This document shows, piece after piece, positions 19,025 through 27,800 of a stretch of 64,000 nt of DNA. The notes under the pieces are model-generated. The model made no database searches. It was not told the DNA's origin and worked only from the letters and a program-made list of their open reading frames with translations. Source of the DNA: Microcoleus sp. bin48.metabat.b7b8b9.023. GTDB lineage: Bacteria; Cyanobacteriota; Cyanobacteriia; Cyanobacteriales; Microcoleaceae. The stretch's first letter is position 1, and each line of letters starts with the position of its first letter. The position numbers and the translations under genes were made by a program. The stretch spans positions 1 through 64,000 of the forward strand of contig NZ_JAAFKG010000046.1 of the NCBI RefSeq assembly GCF_013299185.1, written 5' to 3'.

Positions 19025-20590
19025 ATGTCAAACAAAATAATCAAAGCAATTAAATCGAGCGGTATATTAGGCGCGATCGCCTCTTTGACAGTCCTCCTAT
19101 TCGGTGGTTGGAGTGGCACTGTCATCGGCTGGCTGATGGGTACGGCGGCGGGCTTTATGGCTGGTCAGGAACAGAAGGTTAACAACCCGAAAATGGGTGC
19201 GACAATTGGCAGTTTAGCCGGATTGGGATTGGGAGTTTGGCTGTTAGTTGCTAGCGTGGTCGAAGGGGTTTTAGTTAGACCTTTTTCGGGTCAGTCTGCG
19301 GTGGATTTGCCGACTACTTTACTGCACGGAATTTGCAGTTTGACGATCGCAATTTTGACAGCTACGTTAATGGGTGCATTGCAGGGTTTGCCGGGAGAAC
19401 GCCAGCGACAGGCTACTCTGGTAACATTAGCTTTTATCTTAATTCTGTTTCCGTTTATCGATCTTGAGGCTAAGACCGGCTGGATTGCTACGGTAGTACA
19501 GATTCAAATCTTTATTATGCTGGCGCTGGGTTTGAATATTACTGTGGGTTTTGCGGGTTTGTTGGATTTGGGATATGCGGCGTTTTTTGCGATCGGCGCT
19601 TACACCACGGCTTTGCTATCTTCTGAGCAGATAAATATTGGTTGGAATTTTTGGGTGGTTTTGCCGATCGCCGCCGGTGTAGCTGGCATTGCGGGCGTTA
19701 TCCTGGGTATTCCGACACTGCGGCTCAAGGGCGATTATTTGGCAATTGTTACCCTGGGCTTTGGCGAAATTATCCCGGTGGTGTTTAGGAATTTAACCGC
19801 AATTCGCATCGATGAACCAATCTCGAAGATTGTCGCTGCTGTTTTGGGTAAGCCGGAATTGGTGCTTTGTCTCGTTGGGTGCGATCGACCTTTCAACCTC
19901 ACCGGCGGCGAAGCGGGCATAAACCCGATCGGGCGTCCATCTCTCCCCATCGTCGGCACCTTCAGCACCGGCAACTACTTTCCCTGGTACTACCTAATTT
20001 TACTGCTAGTAGTCTTCTCTTACTTCATGATTTCGCGGCTGCAAGATTCCCGTTTGGGAAGGGCATGGAATGCCATGCGCGAAGATGAATTAGCGGCGAG
20101 TGCGATGGGCATTAACCTCGTCAAAACCAAACTTTCGGCTTTTGCAATGGGAGCGACATTTTCGGGGTTTGCAGGCGCATTTTACGCAGCTTATATCAGC
20201 GCCATTTTTCCCAGCGTCTTCGATTTCTCAGTCTCCGTCATCATCCTGTGCATGGTGATTTTAGGCGGTTTGGGCAACATGACAGGCGTGATTTTGGGCG
20301 GTATCATTATCATGTCTGCCGATCGGCTTTATCTACCCCAACTCGCCCAAGTCCTCAAAGGTTTTATGAATACTTTTGTGTTGCCGAGAATAGCAATTCC
20401 GCAGTTAGCAGACTTTCTCGCCACCAGTTTAGACCCGATTCAAATGCGTTTATTTCTCTTCGGTTTAACTTTAGTTGTGATGATGATCGTGCGGCCGGAA
20501 GGGCTGATTCCCGATAAAATTCATCAAGCAGAATTGCATGATGATGCTGAGGCGAGCAATCAGACTTTAGCAGATGCGAGAAATCAATAG
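19025..20590 (+). CDS. livM: Amino-acid ABC transporter permease LivM
   Basis: A 521-residue permease, long for the family because of an N-terminal extension. The extension (about residues 1-120) contains glycine-rich hydrophobic segments such as GWSGTVIGWLMGTAAGFMAG. The LivM core begins near IFIMLALGLNITVGFAGLLDLGYAAFFAIGAY. The EAA-like loop reads SRLGRAWNAMREDELAASAMGIN and the C-terminal helices include VIILCMVILGGLGNMTGVIL. It is the partner of LivH (11974), from which it is separated by the antisense nos and Uma2 genes. A hairpin with arms GAACAGGC/GCCTGTTC at 20612-20633 follows the stop codon. Confidence 0.9.
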   Translation: MSNKIIKAIKSSGILGAIASLTVLLFGGWSGTVIGWLMGTAAGFMAGQEQKVNNPKMGATIGSLAGLGLGVWLLVASVVEGVLVRPFSGQSAVDLPTTLLHGICSLTIAILTATLMGALQGLPGERQRQATLVTLAFILILFPFIDLEAKTGWIATVVQIQIFIMLALGLNITVGFAGLLDLGYAAFFAIGAYTTALLSSEQINIGWNFWVVLPIAAGVAGIAGVILGIPTLRLKGDYLAIVTLGFGEIIPVVFRNLTAIRIDEPISKIVAAVLGKPELVLCLVGCDRPFNLTGGEAGINPIGRPSLPIVGTFSTGNYFPWYYLILLLVVFSYFMISRLQDSRLGRAWNAMREDELAASAMGINLVKTKLSAFAMGATFSGFAGAFYAAYISAIFPSVFDFSVSVIILCMVILGGLGNMTGVILGGIIIMSADRLYLPQLAQVLKGFMNTFVLPRIAIPQLADFLATSLDPIQMRLFLFGLTLVVMMIVRPEGLIPDKIHQAELHDDAEASNQTLADARNQ

Positions 20591-20611
20591 ATCCATCCAA
20601 TAATTCTTGTG

Positions 20612-20633
20612 GAACAGGCCGAAAAGCCTGTTC
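20612..20633 (+). terminator. Hairpin after livM
   Basis: Perfect 8-base arms GAACAGGC and GCCTGTTC enclose a 6-base loop, 22 bases past the livM stop. No long T-tract follows, so it could be a processing or attenuator hairpin rather than a full terminator. Confidence 0.45.
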
Positions 20634-20682
20634 AAGAAAGGACTTTCTGGAAATATCTAATAGTTAAGGGGGAAAATGAGCA

Positions 20683-21525
20683 ATGAGTAAGAATGTAACA
20701 GGAACTGCTTTTATCGTTGCAGAATTTAGAGCAGAAGAAAATGCAGAAACTGCTCCTCTTTACACCGACAATGTAGTCAAAATTTGGCTGAATGAGGAAA
20801 CAAAAGAAATCGCTGCTAAAATAGCTCAAAACTCTCCAGCCGCGAAAGAAATGGTTAAGCTGCGGACTAAATATTTTGATGATGTTTTGTCAAATCAAAT
20901 TTTAGGAGGTTGCAAGCAAGTAGTGATTTTAGGCTCCGGGTTGGATACTCGCGCTGCGAGAATTAATGGAGAAAAAGCTACTTATTTTGAAATAGACGAT
21001 AGCGCTACGCTACAATTAAAAGCAGAAACTCTCAAAGCCAACAAAGTCAAGGCAAATGTTCGCTACATTCCCGGCGATTACGTAAAAGACGGTTTAATCT
21101 CCTTGCTGAAACAGAGCGAATTTGATTTTGAGCTGCCGACATATTTTTTGTGGGAAGGTAACACTACCTTGCTCGCAAAAAAAGATGTAATATTTGTATT
21201 AGAACAAATTCGCGACAATGTGAAGAGCTTTCGATTGTCTTTTGATTATATGTCGGAAAAGGTGATTTTAAGGACAACGGGCTACCAAGATATCAATGAT
21301 TACATAGATAAATACGAAAGTATGTATGCACCGTGGATTACTGGGTTTGACCAAATTCCCACTTTAGCTGACGAACTCAATCTCAAACTTATTGAGAACT
21401 TTTCGACGGCAGATTTGCACGCACAATATCGCCCTCTCCGTTCGCTGGAATCTAATCTTTTTAAGTTCTATTTTGTTTGTACGTTAGAGAATATGTCCGA
21501 CAATAGACTTGAATTGCAAAAATAG
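20683..21525 (+). CDS. Class I SAM-dependent methyltransferase (LCM/PPM-like)
   Basis: The 280-residue protein fits the leucine-carboxyl-methyltransferase-like group used for small molecules and secondary metabolites. LRTKYFDDVL is followed by the SAM-binding strand VVILGSGLDTRAARI, then YFEIDDSATLQLK (acidic end of strand 2) and FLWEGNTTLLAKKDV. AGGGGGA (about 20667-20673) supports the ATG. The gene lies between livM and livG in the same direction and could be co-transcribed with them. Its final codons overlap the start of repeat element D1, so the C-terminus may have been altered. The substrate is unknown. Confidence 0.75.
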   Translation: MSKNVTGTAFIVAEFRAEENAETAPLYTDNVVKIWLNEETKEIAAKIAQNSPAAKEMVKLRTKYFDDVLSNQILGGCKQVVILGSGLDTRAARINGEKATYFEIDDSATLQLKAETLKANKVKANVRYIPGDYVKDGLISLLKQSEFDFELPTYFLWEGNTTLLAKKDVIFVLEQIRDNVKSFRLSFDYMSEKVILRTTGYQDINDYIDKYESMYAPWITGFDQIPTLADELNLKLIENFSTADLHAQYRPLRSLESNLFKFYFVCTLENMSDNRLELQK

Positions 21526-21632
21526 CGAGGACGATGCTCGGAGCAACGTCCCACAAAAATCTTTTTTTATTTTGGGATGGGCTTCTAGCCAGTCCGAAAA
21601 CTTGACAAAAAGGACTGTTGCAATCTTGTATA
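21507..21632. repeat. Dispersed element D, copy 1
   Basis: The left end reads ACTTGAATTGCAAAAATAGC and the right end ...GGACTGTTGCAATCTTG, an imperfect inverted pair. The centre contains GGATGGGCTTCTAGCC. Copy 2 lies at 22491-22616 in the same orientation, so the pair brackets livG. Confidence 0.55.
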
Positions 21633-21707
21633 ATCTTCCAAGTTAATTTGCGAGGGTGAGAGTACAAGCTCGCACTGCAATATAATATATTAGGAAACAC
21701 GACCAAA

Positions 21708-22487
21708 ATGTCACTATTAGAAGCACAGCAACTTACAATGCGATTCGGCGGCTTGACTGCGGTAAATCAAGTCAGCTTAACTTTGGAAAAAGGCTCGATC
21801 GCCAGTTTGATCGGCCCCAACGGTGCTGGCAAAACCACATTTTTTAATATGCTGACGGGCATCTACAAACCGAGTGCGGGCCAGTTGGTACTGGAAAATA
21901 AAAATATCACCGGTTTAGCACCCGATCGCCTCACAACCTTCGGCATTGCTAGAACTTTCCAAAATATTCGATTGTTTAACAACATGACCGTGTTGGATAA
22001 TATTTTAGTAGGCAGACACTGCCGTTTAAAAGCTGGTTTGTTGGGCGCAATCCTCCGCCCTCCGACTGTGAATTCGGAGGAACGGGAAGCTAAAATAAAA
22101 GCGCTGACTATGCTAGATTTTGTCGGTTTGGGCGTGAAGAAAGCGCCGGAGTTGGCAAAAAACCTTTCCTACGGCGACCAGCGCAGATTGGAAATTGCGA
22201 GGGCTTTGGCATCTGATCCAAAAGTTTTGCTTTTGGATGAACCGACTGCGGGAATGAATCCGAATGAAACGGCCGATTTGACTCGCTTTATTTACCGGAT
22301 TCGGGATGAGTTGGATTTGAGTATTTTGCTGATCGAACACGATATGAAAGTGGTGATGGGAATTAGCGATCGCGTGAGTGTAATGGAGTACGGTACTAAA
22401 ATTGCTGAGGGAACTCCGGCAGAAGTTCGCGCAAATCCTCGCGTGATTGAGGCATATTTGGGAAAAGAAGAAGATGCCATTGGATAA
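21708..22487 (+). CDS. livG: Amino-acid ABC transporter ATPase LivG
   Basis: A 259-residue ATP-binding subunit. Walker A is GPNGAGKTT (about 38-46) and the Q-loop lies in ARTFQNIRLF. The LivG-specific insert NILVGRHCRLKAGLLGAILR comes next. The signature is LSYGDQRRLEIARAL, Walker B is KVLLLDEPTAGMNP, and the H-loop is LIEHDMKVVMGI. It energises import with LivF. Repeat element D occurs on both sides. Confidence 0.93.
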   Translation: MSLLEAQQLTMRFGGLTAVNQVSLTLEKGSIASLIGPNGAGKTTFFNMLTGIYKPSAGQLVLENKNITGLAPDRLTTFGIARTFQNIRLFNNMTVLDNILVGRHCRLKAGLLGAILRPPTVNSEEREAKIKALTMLDFVGLGVKKAPELAKNLSYGDQRRLEIARALASDPKVLLLDEPTAGMNPNETADLTRFIYRIRDELDLSILLIEHDMKVVMGISDRVSVMEYGTKIAEGTPAEVRANPRVIEAYLGKEEDAIG

Positions 22488-22490
22488 TAG

Positions 22491-22616
22491 TTAGAACTCA
22501 ATTGCAACAATAATTAGGACGGGCTAGAAGCCCATCCCACAAGAAAAAAATTGTGGGATGGGCTTCTAGCCCGTCCCAAAATTTGATTAAAAGGACTTTT
22601 GCAATCTTGTCTAGTG
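22491..22616. repeat. Dispersed element D, copy 2, with a 26-bp perfect hairpin
   Basis: Arms at 22517-22542 and 22551-22576 are exact inverted copies around an 8-base loop (GAAAAAAA). The flanks match copy 1 (AAAAGGACTTTTGCAATCTTG at the right end). It starts right behind livG, so the stem may also terminate or stabilise the livG transcript. Confidence 0.65.
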
Positions 22617-22621
22617 AGGTG

Positions 22622-22730
22622 TATAGCGGTTTTCACAAAGATTCGCGGACGTTGTTGGGAAGAGAGCCCTCTTGATTTCAGCGGTTATGTAAGCTGTCAG
22701 CCATACCTCATCTTTTTGAGAAAGGCTATA
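22622..22730. mobile_element. MITE family A copy 2
   Basis: A 109-bp element from TATAGCGGTTTTCACAAAGA to TTTTTGAGAAAGGCTATA. The ends form an imperfect inverted repeat of about 27 bp. A possible TA target duplication is embedded in the TATA ends. It lies between livG and the PEP-CTERM gene. Confidence 0.8.
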
Positions 22731-22777
22731 CACTGCGTATCCTACGGATTGATCTTCGGGGGTTTTCCCTAAACTTT

Positions 22778-23611
22778 TTATTGAACTTCAGATAATTTAT
22801 TCTTGAGTTTTCGTGCTCTAGCAAACAATCCTAAAAATATTGCAGCACCCAATACAGTGCTCGGTTCGGGAACGGCTTGTGGTTCTGCCTCTGCTTCTGC
22901 GATATTGTTCTTAACTTCTACTAATCTTAAGTTAGTGGCGCTGTCGAATGTCCGCGAATACACCCCAGAAGTATAGAGGAGGCTTTCTGCTCTACTTCCT
23001 TCCTCCATAAAATTAAAATTGACTTTTGTGGGATGAAAGTTGTTGCTGGCGGACAAATTAAAATAACTTCCCCCAGAAGAGTCTAAAAAGCTGACAAGTT
23101 CAAAGGAGTCTAAGAGAATGTTACTAACAGTGTTAATCAACCCGAAAAATATATTTCCACTGGCTCGGGCGCGTTCGGATTGGCTGTTGTCAACTGATGT
23201 CAAAACATTTAAAACTGTCTGGAAATTGAAGGAAAAAGTTTCTTGGGCATCTATCTCGAAGTCGCCGATAACTGTTGCTTGGCTTTCGGCTAAACCTGCA
23301 TAGTTGCTGCCGCTACCTGTGACTTGACTCTTCGAGAGATTTGCTGCGAGCAATTCGTGACAGTTAGAGATAAATACTGCCTCAGCGTTGGCTTCGCTAA
23401 TCACAACACCTTTGTTAGTTATCGCCAAGGTATTAGTATTAGTAGATCTACTTGTATCTGTCGGTCTTTGACTGAATGTGTCAATGCTTACTTCGGCCGC
23501 AGAACCTGCTATTGTGGCAGCATTGCTGGGCGCTATACCTACTGTCAAACCGGTTACTAAAGGAGTTACTAATAAAAATGCGATTGCTCCGGTGCTGTGA
23601 TTGAATTTCAT
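22778..23611 (-). CDS. PEP-CTERM sorting-domain protein
   Basis: This 277-residue exported protein has a signal peptide (FNHSTGAIAFLLVTPLVTGL... cleaved after SNAA). A low-complexity Ser/Thr/Asn-rich body follows. The C-terminal sorting signal is VPEPSTVLGAAIFLGLFARARK: the PEP motif, a hydrophobic helix and a basic tail. It should be handled by the exosortase system, reaching the surface or exopolysaccharide. ATG 23611 is preferred because AAGGAG sits 7 bases upstream. It is antisense between livG and livF. Function unknown. Confidence 0.88.
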   Translation of the reverse strand: MKFNHSTGAIAFLLVTPLVTGLTVGIAPSNAATIAGSAAEVSIDTFSQRPTDTSRSTNTNTLAITNKGVVISEANAEAVFISNCHELLAANLSKSQVTGSGSNYAGLAESQATVIGDFEIDAQETFSFNFQTVLNVLTSVDNSQSERARASGNIFFGLINTVSNILLDSFELVSFLDSSGGSYFNLSASNNFHPTKVNFNFMEEGSRAESLLYTSGVYSRTFDSATNLRLVEVKNNIAEAEAEPQAVPEPSTVLGAAIFLGLFARARKLKNKLSEVQ

Positions 23612-24031
23612 GGTGAATCTCCTTAAATTTGCCAAATTTTATGGGTTGTTATCTTCGTAATTACTAGCTGTTGATTTCCCTTACGTATTCATACTATCTC
23701 TTTACTTAGACATGGTTGTAAAGTTACTGTCAAGAAATCGTTTGTTTGATTAAAAGTTCTGTAAAGTTGGCGACAAAAACTTCTGGTAGTCCTGTTTTCT
23801 TCAATGATGCAATTCGATGCAATCCCCTCTGCATAAGGATCGATCGCCGGAAAATTCTTACTTCTGCACCACTACCCAATTTCTAAAACTGTATGGTATT
23901 CGATCGCTCGCTGGGTATTTATTTAAGTAAAAATGCTGTCTACTATAAAAAAAGTTAATTTTCAATAAATGCAATAAAAATTTATAATGAGTCGGGATAA
24001 TATAACAAAGGACAAAGCAGAAAGACTAATT
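23612..24031. other. Divergent promoter region of PEP-CTERM gene and livF
   Basis: About 420 AT-rich bases without a convincing gene. An in-frame ATG at 23987 could extend livF by 15 residues, but those residues do not look like the family. No operator is recognised. Confidence 0.4.
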
Positions 24032-24739
24032 ATGCTAGAAATCAAAGACATACATACCTACTACGGAAATATCCACGCTCTCAAAGGAGTATCGCTAACT
24101 GTCTCGCAGGGAGAAGTTGTGACTTTAATTGGTAGCAACGGGGCGGGGAAAACTACCACTCTCCGCACGATTCAAGGATTGCTGCGCCCGCGCAGCGGCA
24201 CTGTATTATTTGAGGGTAAGCCTTTGGAATCGCTGTCTACAGAGGCGATCGTCCGTTTGGGCATTTCTCAAAGCCCGGAAGGAAGGTTGATTTTTCCGCG
24301 CATGACGGTGCAAGAAAACCTGGAAATGGGTGCTTATCTACGCAACGATACTCTCGGTATCAAGTCGGATATGGAAAAAGCTTTAAATTTATTTCCCCGT
24401 TTGCGAGAAAGAATCAGTCAAAAAGGGGGCACTCTCAGTGGGGGTGAGCAGCAAATGCTGTCGATCGGCCGCGCTTTGATGTCGCGCCCCCGTTTGTTAT
24501 TGTTGGATGAGCCGAGTATGGGCTTGGCGCCGATGTTAGTCAGTCAAATTTTTGCGATCGTCCGCGATATTAATGCGGGCGGAACTACTATTTTATTGGT
24601 GGAACAAAACGCTCGCATGGCTTTGAGTGTAGCCCACCGCGGCTATGTGATCCAAACTGGTGAGGTTGTAGTCGCTGGTAGTGCTAGCGATTTGCAGTCA
24701 AACGAAACTGTTCGCAAAGCTTATTTAGGTGAAAGTTAA
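24032..24739 (+). CDS. livF: Amino-acid ABC transporter ATPase LivF
   Basis: A 235-residue ATPase starting with the family-typical [20 protein letters not shown]. Walker A is [10 protein letters not shown] and the Q-loop lies in [17 protein letters not shown]. The signature is [15 protein letters not shown], Walker [13 protein letters not shown] and H-loop [13 protein letters not shown] 24032 gives the standard LivF length. It completes the five-gene importer, lying 1.5 kb from livG. Tandem repeats follow the stop. Confidence 0.92.
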   Translation: MLEIKDIHTYYGNIHALKGVSLTVSQGEVVTLIGSNGAGKTTTLRTIQGLLRPRSGTVLFEGKPLESLSTEAIVRLGISQSPEGRLIFPRMTVQENLEMGAYLRNDTLGIKSDMEKALNLFPRLRERISQKGGTLSGGEQQMLSIGRALMSRPRLLLLDEPSMGLAPMLVSQIFAIVRDINAGGTTILLVEQNARMALSVAHRGYVIQTGEVVVAGSASDLQSNETVRKAYLGES

Positions 24740-24741
24740 AT

Positions 24742-24886
24742 GTGGGGATTGGGGATTGGGGCATGGGGCATGGGGCATGGGGCATTGGGCATGGGGCATT
24801 GGTTATTGGGAATTGGGAATTGGTTATTGGTTATTGAAACTGACAAATAACAAATAATAACCAACAAATAACAAGTAACAACCAAC
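24742..24886. repeat. Degenerate short tandem repeats
   Basis: GGGGATTGGGGCATGGGGCA-type units pass into ATTGGGAATTGGTTATTGG units and then CAAATAACAAATAATAACCA units. The tract fills the whole gap between livF and the hybrid kinase (convergent genes). No gene. Confidence 0.75.
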
Positions 24887-24889
24887 AAA

Positions 24890-27800
24890 TTAGCCCATTT
24901 GCGATCGCAAATTCCCCGTTTTCAATTCCGTCTCAAAAGCCGATCGCACCTTTTCCCACTCGGCTTCGGCTTCCAACAGGCGATCGCGCGCCGCCCTCGC
25001 ATCAAAAATCTGTTCCCCTCCAGACTCAACCGCCACGCGGCCCATCAACTCCAACTCTTTGCATACTTCCGAAAAAGACACTGCTCCTAAATTGGCGCTG
25101 CTTGACTTGAGCGTGTGAGAAGCCAGCTTCAAACTGTCAGCATCTCCCAGAAAAATAGCTTCCTTAATTGTTTCTAAATGCTGCTGTGCATCTAACAAAT
25201 ATATCTTAATCAACTCCCCCAAAAAATCTGGATCGTCATCATCGTCTAGCTCGCGGAGATTGTGCAAAACCTCAAAATTAATCGGAGAATTTGCTGGCGG
25301 TTGAACGATCGAATGTTTAGTAACATGACTGCCATTTTGATCGGAAATATCTGGATTTTTTGGCTCAGTAACGGCATTCAATTCATCCCGACGCAGAGGT
25401 TGGCACTTGCTGAGGGCGAGGGCCAACTCTTCCCGGCGCACCGGCTTAGTAATATAATCGTCCATACCCGCTTCCAGACACTTTTCGCGATCGCCCTGCA
25501 TGGCATTAGCCGTCATCGCAATAATTCTCGGCTTCTTGTTGGCTGGCCATTCCCCACATATGCGGCGCGTCGTTTCCAAACCGTCCATCTCCGGCATCTG
25601 CACGTCCATCAGCACAACATCGTAAGATTGTCGCTTCAAGGCCTCCAAAACCTCCAAGCCATTAGCGGCAATATCCGCCCGATATCCTATCCTGTCGAGC
25701 AAATGGGTAGCGACTTTTTGATTCACCACATTGTCCTCTGCTAGCAAAATCCGAATCTGACTGGAATTACTTGGATCGTGTGGGGCAGAATTGCTCGGAA
25801 CCTGCCTTAAAACCGCAGGAGTCCGCTGCACGCGGTGCTGTTCTTGAGAATTTTCAAAATACTTCAATCCCGAAGTCAAAGTCGCCACATTTGAAAGTTC
25901 TCCCTTGCTGCTTCTACCGGCAACATATCCAAAAACTTGCAGCAATACATTATAAAACTGGGACTGTTTTAGAGGCTTAGTTAAAAACGCCGAAAAATGT
26001 ACTTCTGTAGTTTCAAGTTTTTTCCAAACTTCTGCCTTGCTCAAATAAGTAAACAGCACCAAAGGTAGCGTAACTTTGCGAGGACTTTTAACTTTGATGA
26101 CATTCGGATTTAACGCGTCGCCACTAGACAAATTGCTAAGCTCAAATTTCCGAATCTCTACAGCCAAAGACACGCCGTCCATATCTGGTAGATTCATCGC
26201 CAAAATAGCCAAATCGATCGCCGAGTTTCCTTTGATGATTTCCAAAGCCTCAGCGCCTGAAGTTACAGCCACGGGTATCATGCCCCAAGCCTCAGCTTGC
26301 CGGATCAAAACTTGCCGGTTAATGGCATGATTCTCGGCAATTAACAAACGCTTCCCAACAGTAAATTCCGGTTTTTTTTCTTCAGCCGCGTTTTGATTAG
26401 CTTCAGCAATCACAGTGAAATAAAAAATCGAACCGGAACCCGATATCGACGGTGCAGAAAATCCCGCAGGTGGGGTTCCTGCCGTACTTTGTCCGATCGC
26501 AGAAACAGCAGGGTGAGACTTAGAAGTGCCCGGAGCAACCTGGCTGACAACCCACGTTTTACCGCCCATCATATCGCTCAAACGTTGGCTGATAGCCAAT
26601 CCCAACCCAGTCCCGCCGTAATGTCGCGTTGTCGAAGCGTCTACCTGCGAAAAAGCTTTAAACAGGCGATCGATCCTGTCTGGCGGAATCCCAATACCCG
26701 TATCTTGGACACCAAATTGAATCTCGTACAGTCTCCTAGCTGCCAAATTTTCCTGTTTAATTGCTAGCGGTTGTGGCGCTAGAATATTGCTGATTTCCGG
26801 CGAACTATTAGCAGGTAATTGTTCAATTTCCCGAGCCGTACAGCAGACAACAATTTCTCCAGACTCGGTAAATTTAACTGCATTTCCCAGCAGATTTACT
26901 AAGATTTGGCGCAGCCTTGTGACATCTCCTAAAATATTTTTTGGTACAGAATCATCAATAAAATAAGCCAACTCTAAACCTTTTTCCGACGCTCTAGGAG
27001 CTAGCAATTCCAGAGATTCTTCTATACAGTTTTGCAGATCGAAGGGGCTGCGTTCCAAATCCATTTTACCCGATTCAATCTTAGAAAAATCGAGGATATC
27101 GTTAATAATAGTTAGCAAAGCATCGCCACTGGTGCGAATTGTCTCGACAAAATCCCGCTGTTCTGGAGTTAGTTGCATATCCAGCAGCAAACCCGTCATC
27201 CCGATTACCGCATTCATCGGAGTGCGGATTTCGTGACTCATAGTTGCTAAAAATTCGCTCTTAGCTCTGTTAGCTACTTCGGCCGCTTCTCGCGCTTGCT
27301 CCAAAGCTTCATTTTGCTCTGCTAACTGTCGCTGGCGCTGAACTTCTGTTTCTAAGAGCAGTGCTTGAGCTAAGGTAATTCCGACTTGAGCGGCAACATC
27401 TTCTAATAATTCAATTTCGTCGGGAGTCCACTGGCGAGTTGCATCGCACTGGTGCAAAGTAATAATTCCATTCGGTTCTCCTTGATAGGAAGTGCGAACT
27501 GCCAACATAGATTTTAATCCGATGCGGCGGCACATTGGTACGGAAGATTCGAGCAAAGGATCGGCAAACACGTCGGGAGATGCCAGGGCTATATCTTCTG
27601 CGAGTAGTTTTTCGGTGTAGGGGTTGTAAGTGACAGAAAGTTCTAAATCTAAGGCCGATTCGTGACCTGGTTCTAGGTATTCTGCGACGCAAGGAAGGTG
27701 GGGATAAGGTTGGGAAAGATAGGTGTGAATTGTGCAGCGATTGACGCCGAATACGCGGCCGATTTGGGTGGCGGTAGTCTGAAAAATTTCTTGAGTGTCT

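Noticed and set aside
10386-24739. Urea transporter (urtABCDE)
   Set aside because: Gene order is similar, but the binding protein and ATPases read as LivJ/LivG/LivF types, and no urease genes are nearby.
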